Notes: generated by a model from the letters alone, not told the origin. A DNA stretch of 64,000 nucleotides from Lachnospiraceae bacterium V9D3004 (GCA_000621985.1 JHWW01000013.1:33631-97630), one strand, 5' to 3'. Counted from the first letter of the stretch, positions 35,710-45,592 are shown. Numbers and translations are program-made.

Positions 35710-37278
35710 TTAATATCTCTTGTACCAGTTCTTGTTCTTTTTATTGTAATACTTCCAGCTGTTTCCGTAGCGCTTTTTCTGGAGCCTTGTCTTAACTATA
35801 TATCTGTATATTAACAGACCGATCATGGCAAGTACCAGCACCACGACTATTACAATAATCACTCCCATGCTTTTCAGATTATCAAGAAATGATCCGCTAC
35901 CTTCTTCTTTCTTTTCATCCTCTGCTTTGCTCTCTGCCTCTGTTTTCTCTGCCGGATCTGCTTCTTCCTGCTCTTTTACCTCACCGGCGTTATTATCGAC
36001 AACCGGCGTAGGCTCTTCTTTATTTTCAATCTCCGCACGGTCAAGTATTCTGCTGATATCTTCATTCAGATTAGTTCCTTCCATTCTTGTCGAATCGTAT
36101 AATATATCAGCGACACCGGCTTCTTTTCCATCATAAGTGTACGTTATTCTGCCGATAGCGGTTCCTTCGTCTGTCTCAACCTTTTCGTCATAATATTCAA
36201 TATTCTTCTCGGCCTCACTGATGTCTACGCCCTTAGGCAGAACAACACCCGCATTTTCCTTAACATATAACGGTGAATTATCACTGTCAAATATCTTATT
36301 ATACCTTGTGAACAGTGAATACTGTCCTTCTTCATTTCCTGAAGTTAAATCTATATTTAACTTATGTTTTTCATAATTCTCGATCGCATAATTCATGAGT
36401 GAGATAGTATCGGTATATTCATTCGGTTCTACTTTAGGCGGACCGGCCGTTTTCATTACTACGCATACAAGTTCAAGATCATCCTTCTTTGCAAATGTAA
36501 CGAGAGTCCATCTTGCCCTGTCCGTATAACCCGTTTTGCCGCCGATGCAATATTCGTATCCGTATCTCGGGTAAGTGATCGGGTACAACATATTATGTTT
36601 GTTATATAAATGCCTTTCATCCTTCAGGTTAGTCTTCGGCATTGTGTATGTCTTCGTTCCTGTTATTTTTCTGAACATGCTGTTTTTCATGGCTGCTGTT
36701 GCGATCAGTCCCATGTCATATGCAGAAGTGTAATGATCCTCAAGAAATAATCCGTTCGGATTGGCAAAATGTGTGTCTTTACAACCGAGAGACTTAGCTT
36801 TTTCATTCATCATATCAACGAATCCCTCAATGCTTCCGCCGATATGCTCAGCAACTCCGTTACATGCTTCATTTGCCGACATAAGCATGATACCGTACAG
36901 ACAATCCTCCATCCGGATCTGCTCATTAGCAACGATCGATATATTGGAACTACCGTATTCTATACTGTTGACAGCTTTGGATGAAAATGTTACGGTTTCC
37001 GATAGATCAGAATTCTCAAGACATAACAATGTAGTAAGGATCTTGGTAATACTTGCCGGATAGTGTTTATCATGAATATTCTTTTCATATAATATTGTTC
37101 CGGTATTAAGTTCCATAACTATCGCCGATTCTGCTGTTATGCTGCTTTTTGAAGGACCTTTCGGCCATTTCTTTGATTTCGCAGCCTGCGATAATTCCGA
37201 AGTACTGCAAAGTATCATTACCAATACCATAACTGGTATTAATATTCTTTTTAATATTTTCCCGGTTTGCACTTTCAT
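35710..37278 (-). CDS. Serine-type D-Ala-D-Ala carboxypeptidase (PBP5/DacF family)
   Basis: 522 residues; start at 37278 (MKVQTGKILK) with GGAG 6 nt upstream; the frame is open to 37326. Signal peptide, then the penicillin-binding motifs of peptidase family S11: SITK (nucleophile Ser76, Lys79), SAN in LMSANEACN, and KTG in IGGKTGYTD. It trims the terminal D-Ala from peptidoglycan stem peptides outside the membrane. After the PBP5-type C-terminal beta domain comes an acidic linker (EEPTPVVDNNAGEVKEQEEA) and a membrane helix (MGVIIVIVVVLVLAMIGLLIY) with a basic tail, replacing the usual amphipathic anchor. Confidence 0.9.
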   Translation of the reverse strand: MKVQTGKILKRILIPVMVLVMILCSTSELSQAAKSKKWPKGPSKSSITAESAIVMELNTGTILYEKNIHDKHYPASITKILTTLLCLENSDLSETVTFSSKAVNSIEYGSSNISIVANEQIRMEDCLYGIMLMSANEACNGVAEHIGGSIEGFVDMMNEKAKSLGCKDTHFANPNGLFLEDHYTSAYDMGLIATAAMKNSMFRKITGTKTYTMPKTNLKDERHLYNKHNMLYPITYPRYGYEYCIGGKTGYTDRARWTLVTFAKKDDLELVCVVMKTAGPPKVEPNEYTDTISLMNYAIENYEKHKLNIDLTSGNEEGQYSLFTRYNKIFDSDNSPLYVKENAGVVLPKGVDISEAEKNIEYYDEKVETDEGTAIGRITYTYDGKEAGVADILYDSTRMEGTNLNEDISRILDRAEIENKEEPTPVVDNNAGEVKEQEEADPAEKTEAESKAEDEKKEEGSGSFLDNLKSMGVIIVIVVVLVLAMIGLLIYRYIVKTRLQKKRYGNSWKYYNKKNKNWYKRY

Positions 37279-37350
37279 TACTGTCTCCAATCCTGATAAT
37301 TTCTCATACTCCCTTATAGTATACAAGATTTTTTTTTTTCGTTCAATAGG

Positions 37351-37379
37351 TTGATTTTTATTTTTAATATAATTATACT
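37351..37379 (+). promoter_or_regulatory. Promoter of trmB
   Basis: TTGATT (37351-37356), 17-bp spacer, TATACT (37374-37379), in the divergent gap between the carboxypeptidase gene and trmB. Confidence 0.6.
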
Positions 37380-37416
37380 GTTTTTCGGAGGCAGACGGAC
37401 AGTCTGAAAGAATATT

Positions 37417-38058
37417 ATGAGATTAAGAAATGTTCCCGGATCAAGGGATTATATCAAAGAATGTGATTATGCAGTTAACGAACCAGAATCGCTTAAAGGT
37501 ATATGGAGAAGCAGTTTTAAAAAATCCGACGATTCCGAACTTCATATCGAGATCGGATGCGGGAAAGGAAGATTCATTCACGATCTTGCCGCCCTCAATC
37601 CTGATATATGCTATGTCGGAATCGAGAAGTTTTCAAGTGTTCTTATAAGAGCACTTCAAAAAGCCGAGCTTCTCTATCCGGAAAACCTGTTATTCATTAG
37701 ATTTGACGCCGAACACATCTCGGATATATTCGATGAAGGAGAAGTAAACAGAATATATCTTAATTTTTCCGACCCATGGCCAAAGGACCGCCATGCCAAG
37801 AGAAGACTTACTTCATCCCAGTTCTTAAAGCGCTATGATCCCATTCTTTCTAAGAACGGTCAGATCATATTCAAGACAGATAACAGAGATCTGTTCGATT
37901 TTTCTCTTGAACAGGCAAATGAGTCAGGTTGGAATATTGTTGCTAAAACGTATGATCTGCATTCTTCCGAACTTAACGCCGGCAATATCATGACAGAATA
38001 TGAAGAGCGCTTCTCATCGCAGGGAGTACCGATCTGTGAGATGATAATAGAGAGATGA
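37417..38058 (+). CDS. trmB: tRNA (guanine-N7-)-methyltransferase
   Basis: 213 residues, the usual length. It methylates G46 in the variable loop of tRNAs using S-adenosylmethionine. Motifs: IEIGCGKGRFIHDLA (SAM-binding), YVGIEKFSSV, IYLNFSDPWPKDRHAKRRL (the family signature, with the catalytic DPWPK region), and ELNAGNIMTEYEERFSSQG at the C-terminus. It starts at 37417, preceded by GAAAG rather than a strong ribosome binding site. Single gene with its own promoter, followed by tRNA-Lys. Confidence 0.95.
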   Translation: MRLRNVPGSRDYIKECDYAVNEPESLKGIWRSSFKKSDDSELHIEIGCGKGRFIHDLAALNPDICYVGIEKFSSVLIRALQKAELLYPENLLFIRFDAEHISDIFDEGEVNRIYLNFSDPWPKDRHAKRRLTSSQFLKRYDPILSKNGQIIFKTDNRDLFDFSLEQANESGWNIVAKTYDLHSSELNAGNIMTEYEERFSSQGVPICEMIIER

Positions 38059-38106
38059 TACTATTTTGTTTTTATATTAATTTATACTATATTTAGAATT
38101 TTTCAC

Positions 38107-38135
38107 TTGCATAAATCTATATCACGTTATATAAT
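38107..38135 (+). promoter_or_regulatory. Promoter of tRNA-Lys
   Basis: TTGCAT (38107-38112), 17-bp spacer, TATAAT (38130-38135), 34 nt upstream of the mature tRNA. Confidence 0.7.
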
Positions 38136-38168
38136 ATCACTTGTGTTCAGCAATTGAATACTGTGTTT

Positions 38169-38241
38169 GCACCTTTAGCTCAGTTGGAAGAGCACCTGAC
38201 TCTTAATCAGGGTGTCCAGGGTTCGAGCCCCTGAAGGTGTA
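38169..38241 (+). tRNA. tRNA-Lys (anticodon CTT)
   Basis: Cloverleaf reads clearly: acceptor GCACCTT/AAGGTGT (one G-U pair), D arm GCTCAGTTGGAAGAGC, anticodon arm CCTGA-CTCTTAA-TCAGG with CTT at 34-36, variable GTGTC, T arm CAGGG-TTCGAGC-CCCTG, discriminator A. CCA is not encoded. Confidence 0.95.
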
Positions 38242-38246
38242 TGATT

Positions 38247-38286
38247 GTCTCGGGATTGATTGATTATCGGTTCCGGGGCTTTTTTC
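38247..38286 (+). terminator. Terminator of tRNA-Lys
   Basis: Stem GTCTCGGGA (38247-38255) / TTCCGGGGC (38271-38279), with G-U pairs, followed by seven T. Confidence 0.65.
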
Positions 38287-38292
38287 ATTCAA

Positions 38293-38409
38293 AGAGTTTC
38301 GCTTGCGAAACTCTCCGCATCGGTGCTGCATGTCCGGGGGACATGCATTTAGCACGGAACGTAGCGGAGCGCTTTTTAATTTCATAGGAAATATGTCACA
38401 ATTTCCTAT
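38293..38409. repeat. Composite palindromic region (three hairpins)
   Basis: Three successive inverted repeats: AGAGTTTCGC/GCGAAACTCT (38293-38314); GTGCT-GCATGTCC / GGACATGC-AGCAC (38323-38355), nested; and ATAGGAAAT/ATTTCCTAT (38384-38409). They lie between two terminators in the convergent gap after tRNA-Lys. Confidence 0.6.
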
Positions 38410-38414
38410 AAAGT

Positions 38415-38445
38415 AAAAGCGCCCCGCGACAAAGCCGCAGGGCGT
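38415..38445 (-). terminator. Terminator of the parA-parB-DUF4446 operon
   Basis: On the minus strand ACGCCCTGCGGC (38445-38434), a TTT loop, GTCGCGGGGCGC (38430-38419), then TTTT. Eleven pairs with G-U, 13 nt after the DUF4446 stop. Confidence 0.75.
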
Positions 38446-38458
38446 CCTATCTTCCTTA

Positions 38459-38977
38459 TTAATCGAGCTCTCTAACTCCCATTGCCTGGTCAAGAGCTTC
38501 TTTTTCTTCGTCTGACAATTCTATTCTTGATACACCCTTTTCTATTCTCTTAACATAGGTGTAACAGCCGTCCTTGTAATTATGCATACAATTCATCATG
38601 ATTCCGTTATTTTCTTTAGTTAACAGAACAAGCACAAAACTCATCTGACCGCTTTTTTCATTGAAAGCATCATATTTTACTAATCCCATTTTTTGGAAAG
38701 TCAGAAGGAGATTCCTGTCTATTCCTTTTATCTGGGTGTAGATATCTTTTACCGATTCATCCAACAATTCAAGCAATTTGAATTTTTTGATCAGTATTTC
38801 TTCAAGAGATTTTGCATCTTTTCCCGAAAGGAATACATCGTAATTCTCTTTCATTTTCTTTACTTTTACTTTTGTTGTGATCTCCATGATCAGTATTATT
38901 ATTAATAGTAATAAAGCAGTTAGAATAAGTATATCTGACAAATTAAATTCGCCTAATGTTATATCACTTAAGTTCAT
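38459..38977 (-). CDS. DUF4446 family membrane-anchored protein
   Basis: 172 residues; start after GGAGGATCAAA. One N-terminal membrane helix (ILILTALLLLIIILIMEI), a coiled region, then FQKMGLVKYDAFNEKSGQMSFVLVLLTKENNGIMMN, the DUF4446 signature, with a C-terminal YVKRIEKGVSRIELSDEE. The family sits next to parA/parB in many Clostridia and its function is unknown. Here it is 34 nt downstream of parB on the same strand, so it is probably the last gene of the partition operon. Confidence 0.88.
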   Translation of the reverse strand: MNLSDITLGEFNLSDILILTALLLLIIILIMEITTKVKVKKMKENYDVFLSGKDAKSLEEILIKKFKLLELLDESVKDIYTQIKGIDRNLLLTFQKMGLVKYDAFNEKSGQMSFVLVLLTKENNGIMMNCMHNYKDGCYTYVKRIEKGVSRIELSDEEKEALDQAMGVRELD

Positions 38978-39011
38978 TTTGATCCTCCATAATATTCGTT
39001 AGATTTATTAA

Positions 39012-39911
39012 TTATTTAGTTATTACATTAATTATCCTGTCAAGTTCTTCTTCAGAATAATACTCTATTTCTATCTTTCCTTTTGAATTGTTTTTTCTGT
39101 TGATCACTACTTTTGTTCCCATGCAGTTCTTTAGTTTTTCTTCAAGTCCAGCATATATCTCATTATTGGTCAGTACTTCTTTCTTCTTTGGAGGTGTATC
39201 TTTTTTGTTCAGTTTTTTGACAAGTTTTTCGGTCTCTCTAACACTGAGTTTTGAATCAAATATCTGCATCGCGATCTCATATTGTTCATCACCGTCTTCA
39301 ATCGCCAGTAATGCCCTTGCATGACCGCTTGATATGCATTCATCAATTACCATTTCCTGAACTCTTTCATTCAGTTTTAATAATCTCAGTGAATTAGTTA
39401 TGGCAGCTCTACTCTTGCTGACCTTTTCGGCAACATCGTCCTGCTTGAGATTATATTCCTTGATCAGCTGTTCATATGCTTTTGCTTCTTCGATAGGATT
39501 AAGATCCTCACGCTGTATATTTTCTATAAGAGCGATCTCAACTATCTGCTGATCTGTATATTCTTTTATTACAACAGGTACTTCTTTTAAACCTGCTTTC
39601 ATTGCCGCTCTCCAACGTCTTTCACCGGCAACTATTTCATAGTATTTCGATCTTTTTACTACTACCAATGGTTCAACTATTCCATGCAATTTTATTGACT
39701 CGGATAATTCCTGCAATCTGTCTTCATCGAATTGTTTCCTGGGCTGTTTCTTATTTGGCTCTATCTTTGATATATCTAATGTTAATATGCCTTCTTTGAC
39801 TGTTTTATCTTCCGTCGTCTTTTTCCCTTTTGTAGACTTCGGTTCGATATCTTCTGTATCTATCAAAGCATTAACACCCATTCCTCTTCCTAATCCTTTT
39901 TTTGGTGCCAT
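39012..39911 (-). CDS. parB: Chromosome-partitioning protein ParB (Spo0J)
   Basis: 299 residues; start at 39911 (MAPKKGLGRGMGVNALI) follows ATAGGAGA; an upstream ATG at 39929 is inside that site. Domains: ParA-interacting N-terminal KKGLGRG; ParB/Srx CTP-binding fold with NKKQPRKQFDEDRLQELSESI and IVAGERRWRAAMKAGL (GERRxR box); helix-turn-helix KSRAAITNSLRLLKL; and a C-terminal dimerisation part. It binds the three parS sites at 41044-41338 and spreads as a CTP-driven clamp to help segregate the origin region. Confidence 0.96.
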   Translation of the reverse strand: MAPKKGLGRGMGVNALIDTEDIEPKSTKGKKTTEDKTVKEGILTLDISKIEPNKKQPRKQFDEDRLQELSESIKLHGIVEPLVVVKRSKYYEIVAGERRWRAAMKAGLKEVPVVIKEYTDQQIVEIALIENIQREDLNPIEEAKAYEQLIKEYNLKQDDVAEKVSKSRAAITNSLRLLKLNERVQEMVIDECISSGHARALLAIEDGDEQYEIAMQIFDSKLSVRETEKLVKKLNKKDTPPKKKEVLTNNEIYAGLEEKLKNCMGTKVVINRKNNSKGKIEIEYYSEEELDRIINVITK

Positions 39912-40016
39912 TTTTTTCTCTCCTATCATTTATCAATTTATTCTACTCAGTCTTAATAATTTGTTATACATAAAATAAGTTGGACAGAACCTAATTCTGC
40001 TATATTTACTCATCTG

Positions 40017-40128
40017 TGAACATTTCGCACTATCATCCTCCATATGCCCGCTCGGCTCGTGCAAGCACGAAAAATGCCTGTGGTTTATACTTGGCGGGTT
40101 GATGATTGGCAAGTTGGTGCCGTATAGA
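40017..40128. repeat. Palindromic intergenic repeat (family B, copy 2)
   Basis: Starts GAACATTTCGCACTAT and ends GTTGGTGCCGTATAGAAT, clearly related to the ends of the element at 29480-29572. It contains the hairpin TCGTGCAAGCACGA. It fills most of the parB-parA gap on top of the operon. Confidence 0.55.
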
Positions 40129-40145
40129 ATTCTGTTGCTTTACTG

Positions 40146-40907
40146 TCAACTATGAGTGATCAATTCATCCGCAAGCTTTCTGTATCCTACTGCTCCCGCA
40201 GATTTTGAATCATAGTAATTGATCGGTAATCCGTGACTTGGTGCCTCTGCAAGTCTGACATTTCTTGGGATTACAGTTTCATATATATATCCGGATAAGT
40301 TTTCTTTTACATTATCTATTACCTGAGCTGAAAGATTGGTTCTTGAATCATACATTGTGAATACGACTCCTTCCATCTCAAGCTCCGGATTAAGTTTCTT
40401 CTTAATCAGATTAATTGTCTTGATCAGCTGACTGATTCCTTCAAGTGCATAGTATTCACATTGAATCGGAACAAGAACAGAATCAGCTGCAGTAAGAGAA
40501 TTAACTGTAAGAATACTTAATGAAGGTGGACAATCGATAATTATATAATCATAATCATCTCTGACTTTATCTATCTTATTCTTAAGAACATAACTCCTGT
40601 CATCCAGATCGATTAGTTCTATCTCTGCACCTGACAGATTAACATTTGCCGGAAGAACATCAAGATTCTCATACACATCTTTATGTATGCAATTTGTAAT
40701 TTCTTCTTCATCAATCAATACGTCATATATACTGTTTTCCAATCTGTTCTTATCTATTCCAAGTCCGCTTGAAGTATTTCCCTGTGGATCGATGTCTATT
40801 ACTAATACCTTTTTGCCTTTTTCGGCAAGACATGAAGAGAGATTAATTGATGTCGTGGATTTACCTACTCCACCTTTTTGATTTGCAATTGCTATTATTT
40901 TGCTCAT
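40146..40907 (-). CDS. parA: Chromosome-partitioning ATPase ParA (Soj)
   Basis: 253 residues; start at 40907 (MSKIIAIANQ) after AAGGAAG; the frame is open to 40946. Deviant Walker A KGGVGKST (about 11-18), DIDPQGNTSSGLG, Walker B-type YIIIDCPPSLSILTVNS, and the C-terminal ETVIPRNVRLAEAPSHGLPI typical of Soj. It works with ParB-parS in origin segregation and in Firmicutes also modulates DnaA. About 235 nt (with a repeat element) separate it from parB, so the two may not be tightly co-transcribed. Confidence 0.96.
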   Translation of the reverse strand: MSKIIAIANQKGGVGKSTTSINLSSCLAEKGKKVLVIDIDPQGNTSSGLGIDKNRLENSIYDVLIDEEEITNCIHKDVYENLDVLPANVNLSGAEIELIDLDDRSYVLKNKIDKVRDDYDYIIIDCPPSLSILTVNSLTAADSVLVPIQCEYYALEGISQLIKTINLIKKKLNPELEMEGVVFTMYDSRTNLSAQVIDNVKENLSGYIYETVIPRNVRLAEAPSHGLPINYYDSKSAGAVGYRKLADELITHS

Positions 40908-41043
40908 TTTTACTTCCTTTCCTTCTAATAACGTGACTACCATCACGTCAGAACATTTTTCTATTATAACATCTTTGTATTTATTGTTCCATAGAGTATT
41001 ATACTTTAATTGTTTATATATTTTATTTTTATATTCAAATCAA

Positions 41044-41059
41044 TGTTTCACGTGAAACA
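41044..41059. promoter_or_regulatory. parS site 1
   Basis: TGTTTCACGTGAAACA, a perfect 16-bp palindrome and exact match to the ParB (Spo0J) binding consensus. Confidence 0.95.
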
Positions 41060-41185
41060 TTAATATTGAATTCCACTTTCATTTGCTCAGATATTTGTTC
41101 ATGTGTAATCGTTTCAATTCATACAATTATTTTCTGCATTTTACAATTATAAGTATGTTAAGATATATTTAATTAATCAGTGCAA

Positions 41186-41201
41186 TGTTTCACGTGAAAC
41201 A
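41186..41201. promoter_or_regulatory. parS site 2
   Basis: TGTTTCACGTGAAACA, identical to site 1 and 142 bp from it. Confidence 0.95.
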
Positions 41202-41259
41202 TTAAATATACTTCAACAAACTTACATTAAGTGTTCATATTTTATATATTCAAAAATTC

Positions 41260-41268
41260 TTATCCACA
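41260..41268 (+). promoter_or_regulatory. Consensus DnaA box beside parS
   Basis: TTATCCACA, exact match to the strong DnaA box consensus, between parS sites 2 and 3 and about 7.6 kb from dnaA. Confidence 0.65.
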
Positions 41269-41322
41269 TTTTCAAACATCTCTAATATTTTACATGTAAT
41301 AATATCTAATTAATTATAATAA

Positions 41323-41338
41323 TGTTTCACGTGAAACA
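41323..41338. promoter_or_regulatory. parS site 3
   Basis: TGTTTCACGTGAAACA, identical to the others and 137 bp from site 2. It lies just beyond the 3' end of rsmG. Confidence 0.95.
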
Positions 41339-41360
41339 TTTCCATAAACATCAATTCAAA

Positions 41361-42071
41361 TTACCTCAAAGGTTTCTTCAATGGAACTCCATTTCTCCTT
41401 GGGTACTTCTTTGGTGTATTATCATCTTTGAATATCTTGATCAAACTTCTTTCAATATCAGTATCCGGAAGATTAAACATACATACGTCATCAACACTTC
41501 CGCCAAGTTCTTCAATAGCGATCTCTGAATCATATAATTCTTCTTTTATATTACCACTTTTATATGGTATAAAATATCCTCCAATATTAACAAGAGGAAG
41601 ACAATATTCAGATATAACAGCAAGATTAGCTACAGCACGGGTAACACTTATATCAAATGATTCACGATATTTACTATTACCAAAATCTTCAGCACGAGTA
41701 TGAATTGCTTTTATATCTTTTAATCCGAGAGAATCAATTACAGTATTAAGGAATTTTATTCTTTTATCAAGAGAATCTATAAGTACTACTTTCAACGAAG
41801 GATATACTATCTTAAGAGGAATTCCGGGAAATCCTGCACCGGTACCAACATCAACCAGTGAATATTCTCCATTAAGATCTATTATATTTACAATTGAAAG
41901 ACTGTCGATAAAATGTTTTATTACAACTTCTTTAAAATCAGTAATAGAAGTAAGATTGATCTTGGAATTCCACTCGATCAATAACTTATAATAATCAATA
42001 AACTGATTAACTTTTTTATCATTAAGATTAATATGAATTTTCATAAATTGTTCTATAAGATAATCTTTCAT
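41361..42071 (-). CDS. rsmG: 16S rRNA (guanine527-N7)-methyltransferase
   Basis: 236 residues; start after AAAGGAGATCA. Motifs: NLTSITDFKEVVIKHFIDSLSI, then the SAM-binding LVDVGTGAGFPGIPLKIVYP, SLDKRIKFLN and VTRAVANLAVISEYCLPL, all diagnostic of RsmG (GidB). It methylates G527 of 16S rRNA in the 530 loop. It is the third gene of mnmE-mnmG-rsmG; about 160 nt separate it from mnmG. Classical origin-proximal gene in Firmicutes. Confidence 0.95.
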   Translation of the reverse strand: MKDYLIEQFMKIHINLNDKKVNQFIDYYKLLIEWNSKINLTSITDFKEVVIKHFIDSLSIVNIIDLNGEYSLVDVGTGAGFPGIPLKIVYPSLKVVLIDSLDKRIKFLNTVIDSLGLKDIKAIHTRAEDFGNSKYRESFDISVTRAVANLAVISEYCLPLVNIGGYFIPYKSGNIKEELYDSEIAIEELGGSVDDVCMFNLPDTDIERSLIKIFKDDNTPKKYPRRNGVPLKKPLR

Positions 42072-42232
42072 TGATCTCCTTTCATATCAGTAAGATAAAT
42101 TTAAATATCTTCTCGACAATTGTACCTGCAATCATTACACACTTCATGTTTTATTACAACTCAAAATAATATATTCTTTTATGAGAACAACCTCTTAACA
42201 ATCAAACTGATTTTAACAATTATGACTAATTC

Positions 42233-44125
42233 CTACAGAGTTTTTAAATAAATTAACAATACAGATATATCGGCAGGTGATACACCTGATATTCTCGAAG
42301 CTTGTCCTATCGATCTTGGACGAACCATTTTCAATTTTTGGATTGCTTCAAGTCTAAGACTACCGACCTGATCGTAATCTATATCATCAGGAATAATTTT
42401 CTTTTCTAATTTTTTATATTGTTCAATCTGTCTGTTTTGCTTTTCAATATAACCCTGATACTTGATATAATTATTAACCTGTTCTGTAACATCAACAGGA
42501 AGAGTATTTCGATTATTATCTACAGGACCTAATTTGTCATAGTCAAGTTCCGGTCTTCTGATCAGTTCTGCAAGACTTACTCCGGAAACAAGAGTTGAAC
42601 TGTTATATTTTTCAAGAAATGAATTAATTTCTGAAGATGCACCAATAATAGTATGTTTTACTCTTTCAATCTCTTTGTTGATCAGATCCATCTTATTAAG
42701 AAATGTATCATATCGTTCATCAGATATAAGACCTACTTCATGACCAATTGGTGTAAGTCTGTAATCAGCATTATCCTGTCTGAGTGTCAATCTGTATTCA
42801 GCACGAGATGTCATCATACGATAAGGTTCATTAGTCCCTTTAGTAACAAGATCATCAATAAGAACACCAATATAACCCTGTGATCTGTCAATTATAACGG
42901 GTTCTTCATTACGAATATATCTAACGGAATTAATACCGGCAATTATTCCCTGGGCAGCTGCTTCTTCATAACCTGAACTGCCGTTAATCTGACCGGCACA
43001 GAACAATCCGGATATATTCTTTAATTCCAGAGAAGATTTTAATTGAAGAGGATTAATACAATCGTATTCAATAGCATATCCGTTACGAACAATATTAACA
43101 TTTTCAAGTCCGGGAACAGAGCGGTACATAGCATATTGAACGTCCTCAGGAAGAGAAGTTGACATACCGCCAATATACATTTCATTGGTGTATTCTCCTT
43201 CAGGTTCTATGAATACCTGATGTCTGTTCTTATCAGCAAATCTCATTACTTTATCTTCTATAGAAGGACAATATCTTGGACCGGTTCCTTCAATTACACC
43301 TGAATACAAAGGAGATCTGTCAATATTATTTCTTATTATCTCATGAGTCTTGTCACCTGTATATGTAAGCCAACATGATATCTGTTCTCGATCAATATCT
43401 TCCTTTGTATTACAGAAAGAAAATGGGGTAATATCTTCATCACCTTTTTGTTCTTCCATTTTTGAAAAATCAATAGTTCTTTTATCTGCTCTTGCGGGAG
43501 TACCGGTCTTGAATCTTCTTATCTCAATACCGTTATCTATTAAAGAAGCTGATAAAAGATCAGCTGCAGCAAGACCATTCGGTCCTGTATAATTTACAAC
43601 ATCACCATATATGCATTTTGCTTTCAGATATACTCCGGTACAAAGAATTACCGCCTTAGCATAATATGTTGCACTTGAAGAAGTGATAACACCTTTTATT
43701 ATTTTATTATAAGAATCATCAACGATCAATTGTGCAACTTCACCCTGTTTGATAGTAAGATTATCGGTATTCTCAAGTACCTTTCTCATATTGGATGTGT
43801 AATCTTTCTTATCTGCCTGCGCTCTTAATGAATGAACTGCAGGACCTTTTGAACGGTTAAGCATCTTCGACTGAATAAATGATCTGTCGATATTCTTACC
43901 CATCTCACCGCCTAAAGCATCAATCTCTCTTACAAGATGTCCTTTTGAAGAACCACCTATATTAGGATTACAAGGCATCATTGCAATACTGTCGACACTG
44001 ACAGTAAATATTATTGTTTTACATCCGAGTCTTGACGATGCAAGCGCAGCTTCACATCCGGCATGACCTGCACCAACTACTACAACATCATAATATTCTT
44101 CAATACCATTTACTTTCTTATCCAA
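42233..44125 (-). CDS. mnmG: tRNA uridine-5-carboxymethylaminomethyl modification enzyme MnmG
   Basis: About 630 residues. It works with MnmE to make the cmnm5 group on U34 of tRNAs. Motifs: FAD-binding [80 protein letters not shown], and the C-terminal [20 protein letters not shown]. No ATG precedes the conserved start in frame. The likely start is TTG at 44125 ([13 protein letters not shown]), with AGAGGT 7 nt upstream. A farther TTG at 44155 would overlap the end of mnmE. Confidence 0.94.
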   Translation of the reverse strand: MDKKVNGIEEYYDVVVVGAGHAGCEAALASSRLGCKTIIFTVSVDSIAMMPCNPNIGGSSKGHLVREIDALGGEMGKNIDRSFIQSKMLNRSKGPAVHSLRAQADKKDYTSNMRKVLENTDNLTIKQGEVAQLIVDDSYNKIIKGVITSSSATYYAKAVILCTGVYLKAKCIYGDVVNYTGPNGLAAADLLSASLIDNGIEIRRFKTGTPARADKRTIDFSKMEEQKGDEDITPFSFCNTKEDIDREQISCWLTYTGDKTHEIIRNNIDRSPLYSGVIEGTGPRYCPSIEDKVMRFADKNRHQVFIEPEGEYTNEMYIGGMSTSLPEDVQYAMYRSVPGLENVNIVRNGYAIEYDCINPLQLKSSLELKNISGLFCAGQINGSSGYEEAAAQGIIAGINSVRYIRNEEPVIIDRSQGYIGVLIDDLVTKGTNEPYRMMTSRAEYRLTLRQDNADYRLTPIGHEVGLISDERYDTFLNKMDLINKEIERVKHTIIGASSEINSFLEKYNSSTLVSGVSLAELIRRPELDYDKLGPVDNNRNTLPVDVTEQVNNYIKYQGYIEKQNRQIEQYKKLEKKIIPDDIDYDQVGSLRLEAIQKLKMVRPRSIGQASRISGVSPADISVLLIYLKTL

Positions 44126-44139
44126 TATGATTACCTCTT

Positions 44140-45531
44140 TTATTTTCCCATACAAAAATCTTTGAATATCTTTTCAACTACATCATCATCGACAGTTTCA
44201 CCGATTATCTCACCAAGGTAATTATATGCATCAAGCATATCAATAGTTAACAGATCTTCTGACACCATGTCATTAAGATTTGATATAACATTATCAAGTG
44301 AAGTGAGAGCATTTTTAAATAATTCCACATGACGTATATTAGTAATACATATTTCATTATTCATATCAATCTCATTAATATAGAACAATTCTTTAATGAG
44401 CGATATAAGATCATCATATCCTGTCTTACATTTTGCAGACAATACAACATATTTTGAAGATCTCATTAATTCGGAATAAAACTCATCGTCACAGGACTCA
44501 AGATCACTCTTATTAAATATACATATGTGAGTTTTATCTTTTACAAGATCATATATATCCGAATCCTCATCTGTATGAGGAGAAGAGTTATCGAACACGC
44601 ATAACACCAGATCGGCATTTTCAATATATTGTCTGCTCTTATCAATTCCAAGATTCTCAATAATATCATTAGTATTATGAATTCCGGCAGTATCGGTAAG
44701 ATTAAGAGTAATATTATCAAGGTTTACCATATATTCGATAACATCTCTTGTAGTTCCGGGAATGTCTGTAACAATAGCTTTGTCATCATTCAATATATAA
44801 TTCATAAGTGATGACTTACCAACATTAGGTTTTCCTACAATAACAGTGTTAATTCCTGATTTAATAATTAATCCGTTACGGCTCTTATCAATGATATTTC
44901 TTATATCATTAATAATACCATTCATAACATTTGCGGTAGATTCATAGAAATCATCATCGAATGAATAATGTTCCGGATCATCGAGTGCCGCTTCAATATA
45001 AGCGATTACAGACAATAACTTATCTCTCAGATCAGTGATAAATGATCTTGTATCGCCTTTAATCTGCTTTACTGATGCAGATAATGCAAGTTCATTATCA
45101 GAACTTATAATATCCATCACAGCTTCTGCCTGTGTCAGATCGATCCTTCCGTTAAGGAATGCTCTCTTGGAGAATTCACCCGGAAGTGCAAGTCTTGCTC
45201 CGTTATTTATTACAACATCAAGAATTCTTTTTGCTACATATGATCCACCATGGCAATTGATCTCGATCGTATTCTCAGCCGTGAAAGAAGCCGGCCCTAC
45301 GAATACGGAAACCAGAACTTCATCTATACACAATTCACCATCATATATATATCCGTAATGTATAGTATGGGAACTTACTTTATCACATGAAAAATGAGCA
45401 GCAGACTTTCCTTTTCTGAATATCTTTTCAATCACCGAAAAGGAGTCAATACCACTTATTCTAATAATATTAATACCTGAATTGCCCATAGAAGTTGATA
45501 TAGCGGTAATTGTATCAGAATCTGATATCAT
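44140..45531 (-). CDS. mnmE: tRNA modification GTPase MnmE
   Basis: 463 residues; start after GAAAGGAG. Domains: N-terminal formyl-folate-binding part ([33 protein letters not shown]), helical domain with the inserted Ras-like G domain (G1 [14 protein letters not shown]3 DTAGI, G4 NKSD), and the C-terminal FCMGK, whose Cys is conserved in the family. Partner of MnmG, encoded directly downstream. A terminator-like hairpin separates it from jag. Confidence 0.96.
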   Translation of the reverse strand: MISDSDTITAISTSMGNSGINIIRISGIDSFSVIEKIFRKGKSAAHFSCDKVSSHTIHYGYIYDGELCIDEVLVSVFVGPASFTAENTIEINCHGGSYVAKRILDVVINNGARLALPGEFSKRAFLNGRIDLTQAEAVMDIISSDNELALSASVKQIKGDTRSFITDLRDKLLSVIAYIEAALDDPEHYSFDDDFYESTANVMNGIINDIRNIIDKSRNGLIIKSGINTVIVGKPNVGKSSLMNYILNDDKAIVTDIPGTTRDVIEYMVNLDNITLNLTDTAGIHNTNDIIENLGIDKSRQYIENADLVLCVFDNSSPHTDEDSDIYDLVKDKTHICIFNKSDLESCDDEFYSELMRSSKYVVLSAKCKTGYDDLISLIKELFYINEIDMNNEICITNIRHVELFKNALTSLDNVISNLNDMVSEDLLTIDMLDAYNYLGEIIGETVDDDVVEKIFKDFCMGK

Positions 45532-45567
45532 AACGGACTCCTTTCAGTAAAATAATAATTATTCAAA

Positions 45568-45592
45568 TACCCCGCAGCAAAGCCACGGGGCA
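45568..45592 (-). terminator. Terminator after jag
   Basis: On the minus strand TGCCCCGTGGC, a TTT loop and GCTGCGGGGTA form an 11-bp stem with one mismatch. Only a short T-rich tail follows (TATTTG), so termination may be partial. Confidence 0.6.

Larger units (their letters stand above)
40908..41360. other. parS-rich intergenic region between parA and rsmG
   Basis: About 450 nt, very AT-rich, with no gene. It holds three perfect parS sites and one perfect DnaA box, annotated separately. It must also carry the parA promoter. Confidence 0.8.
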
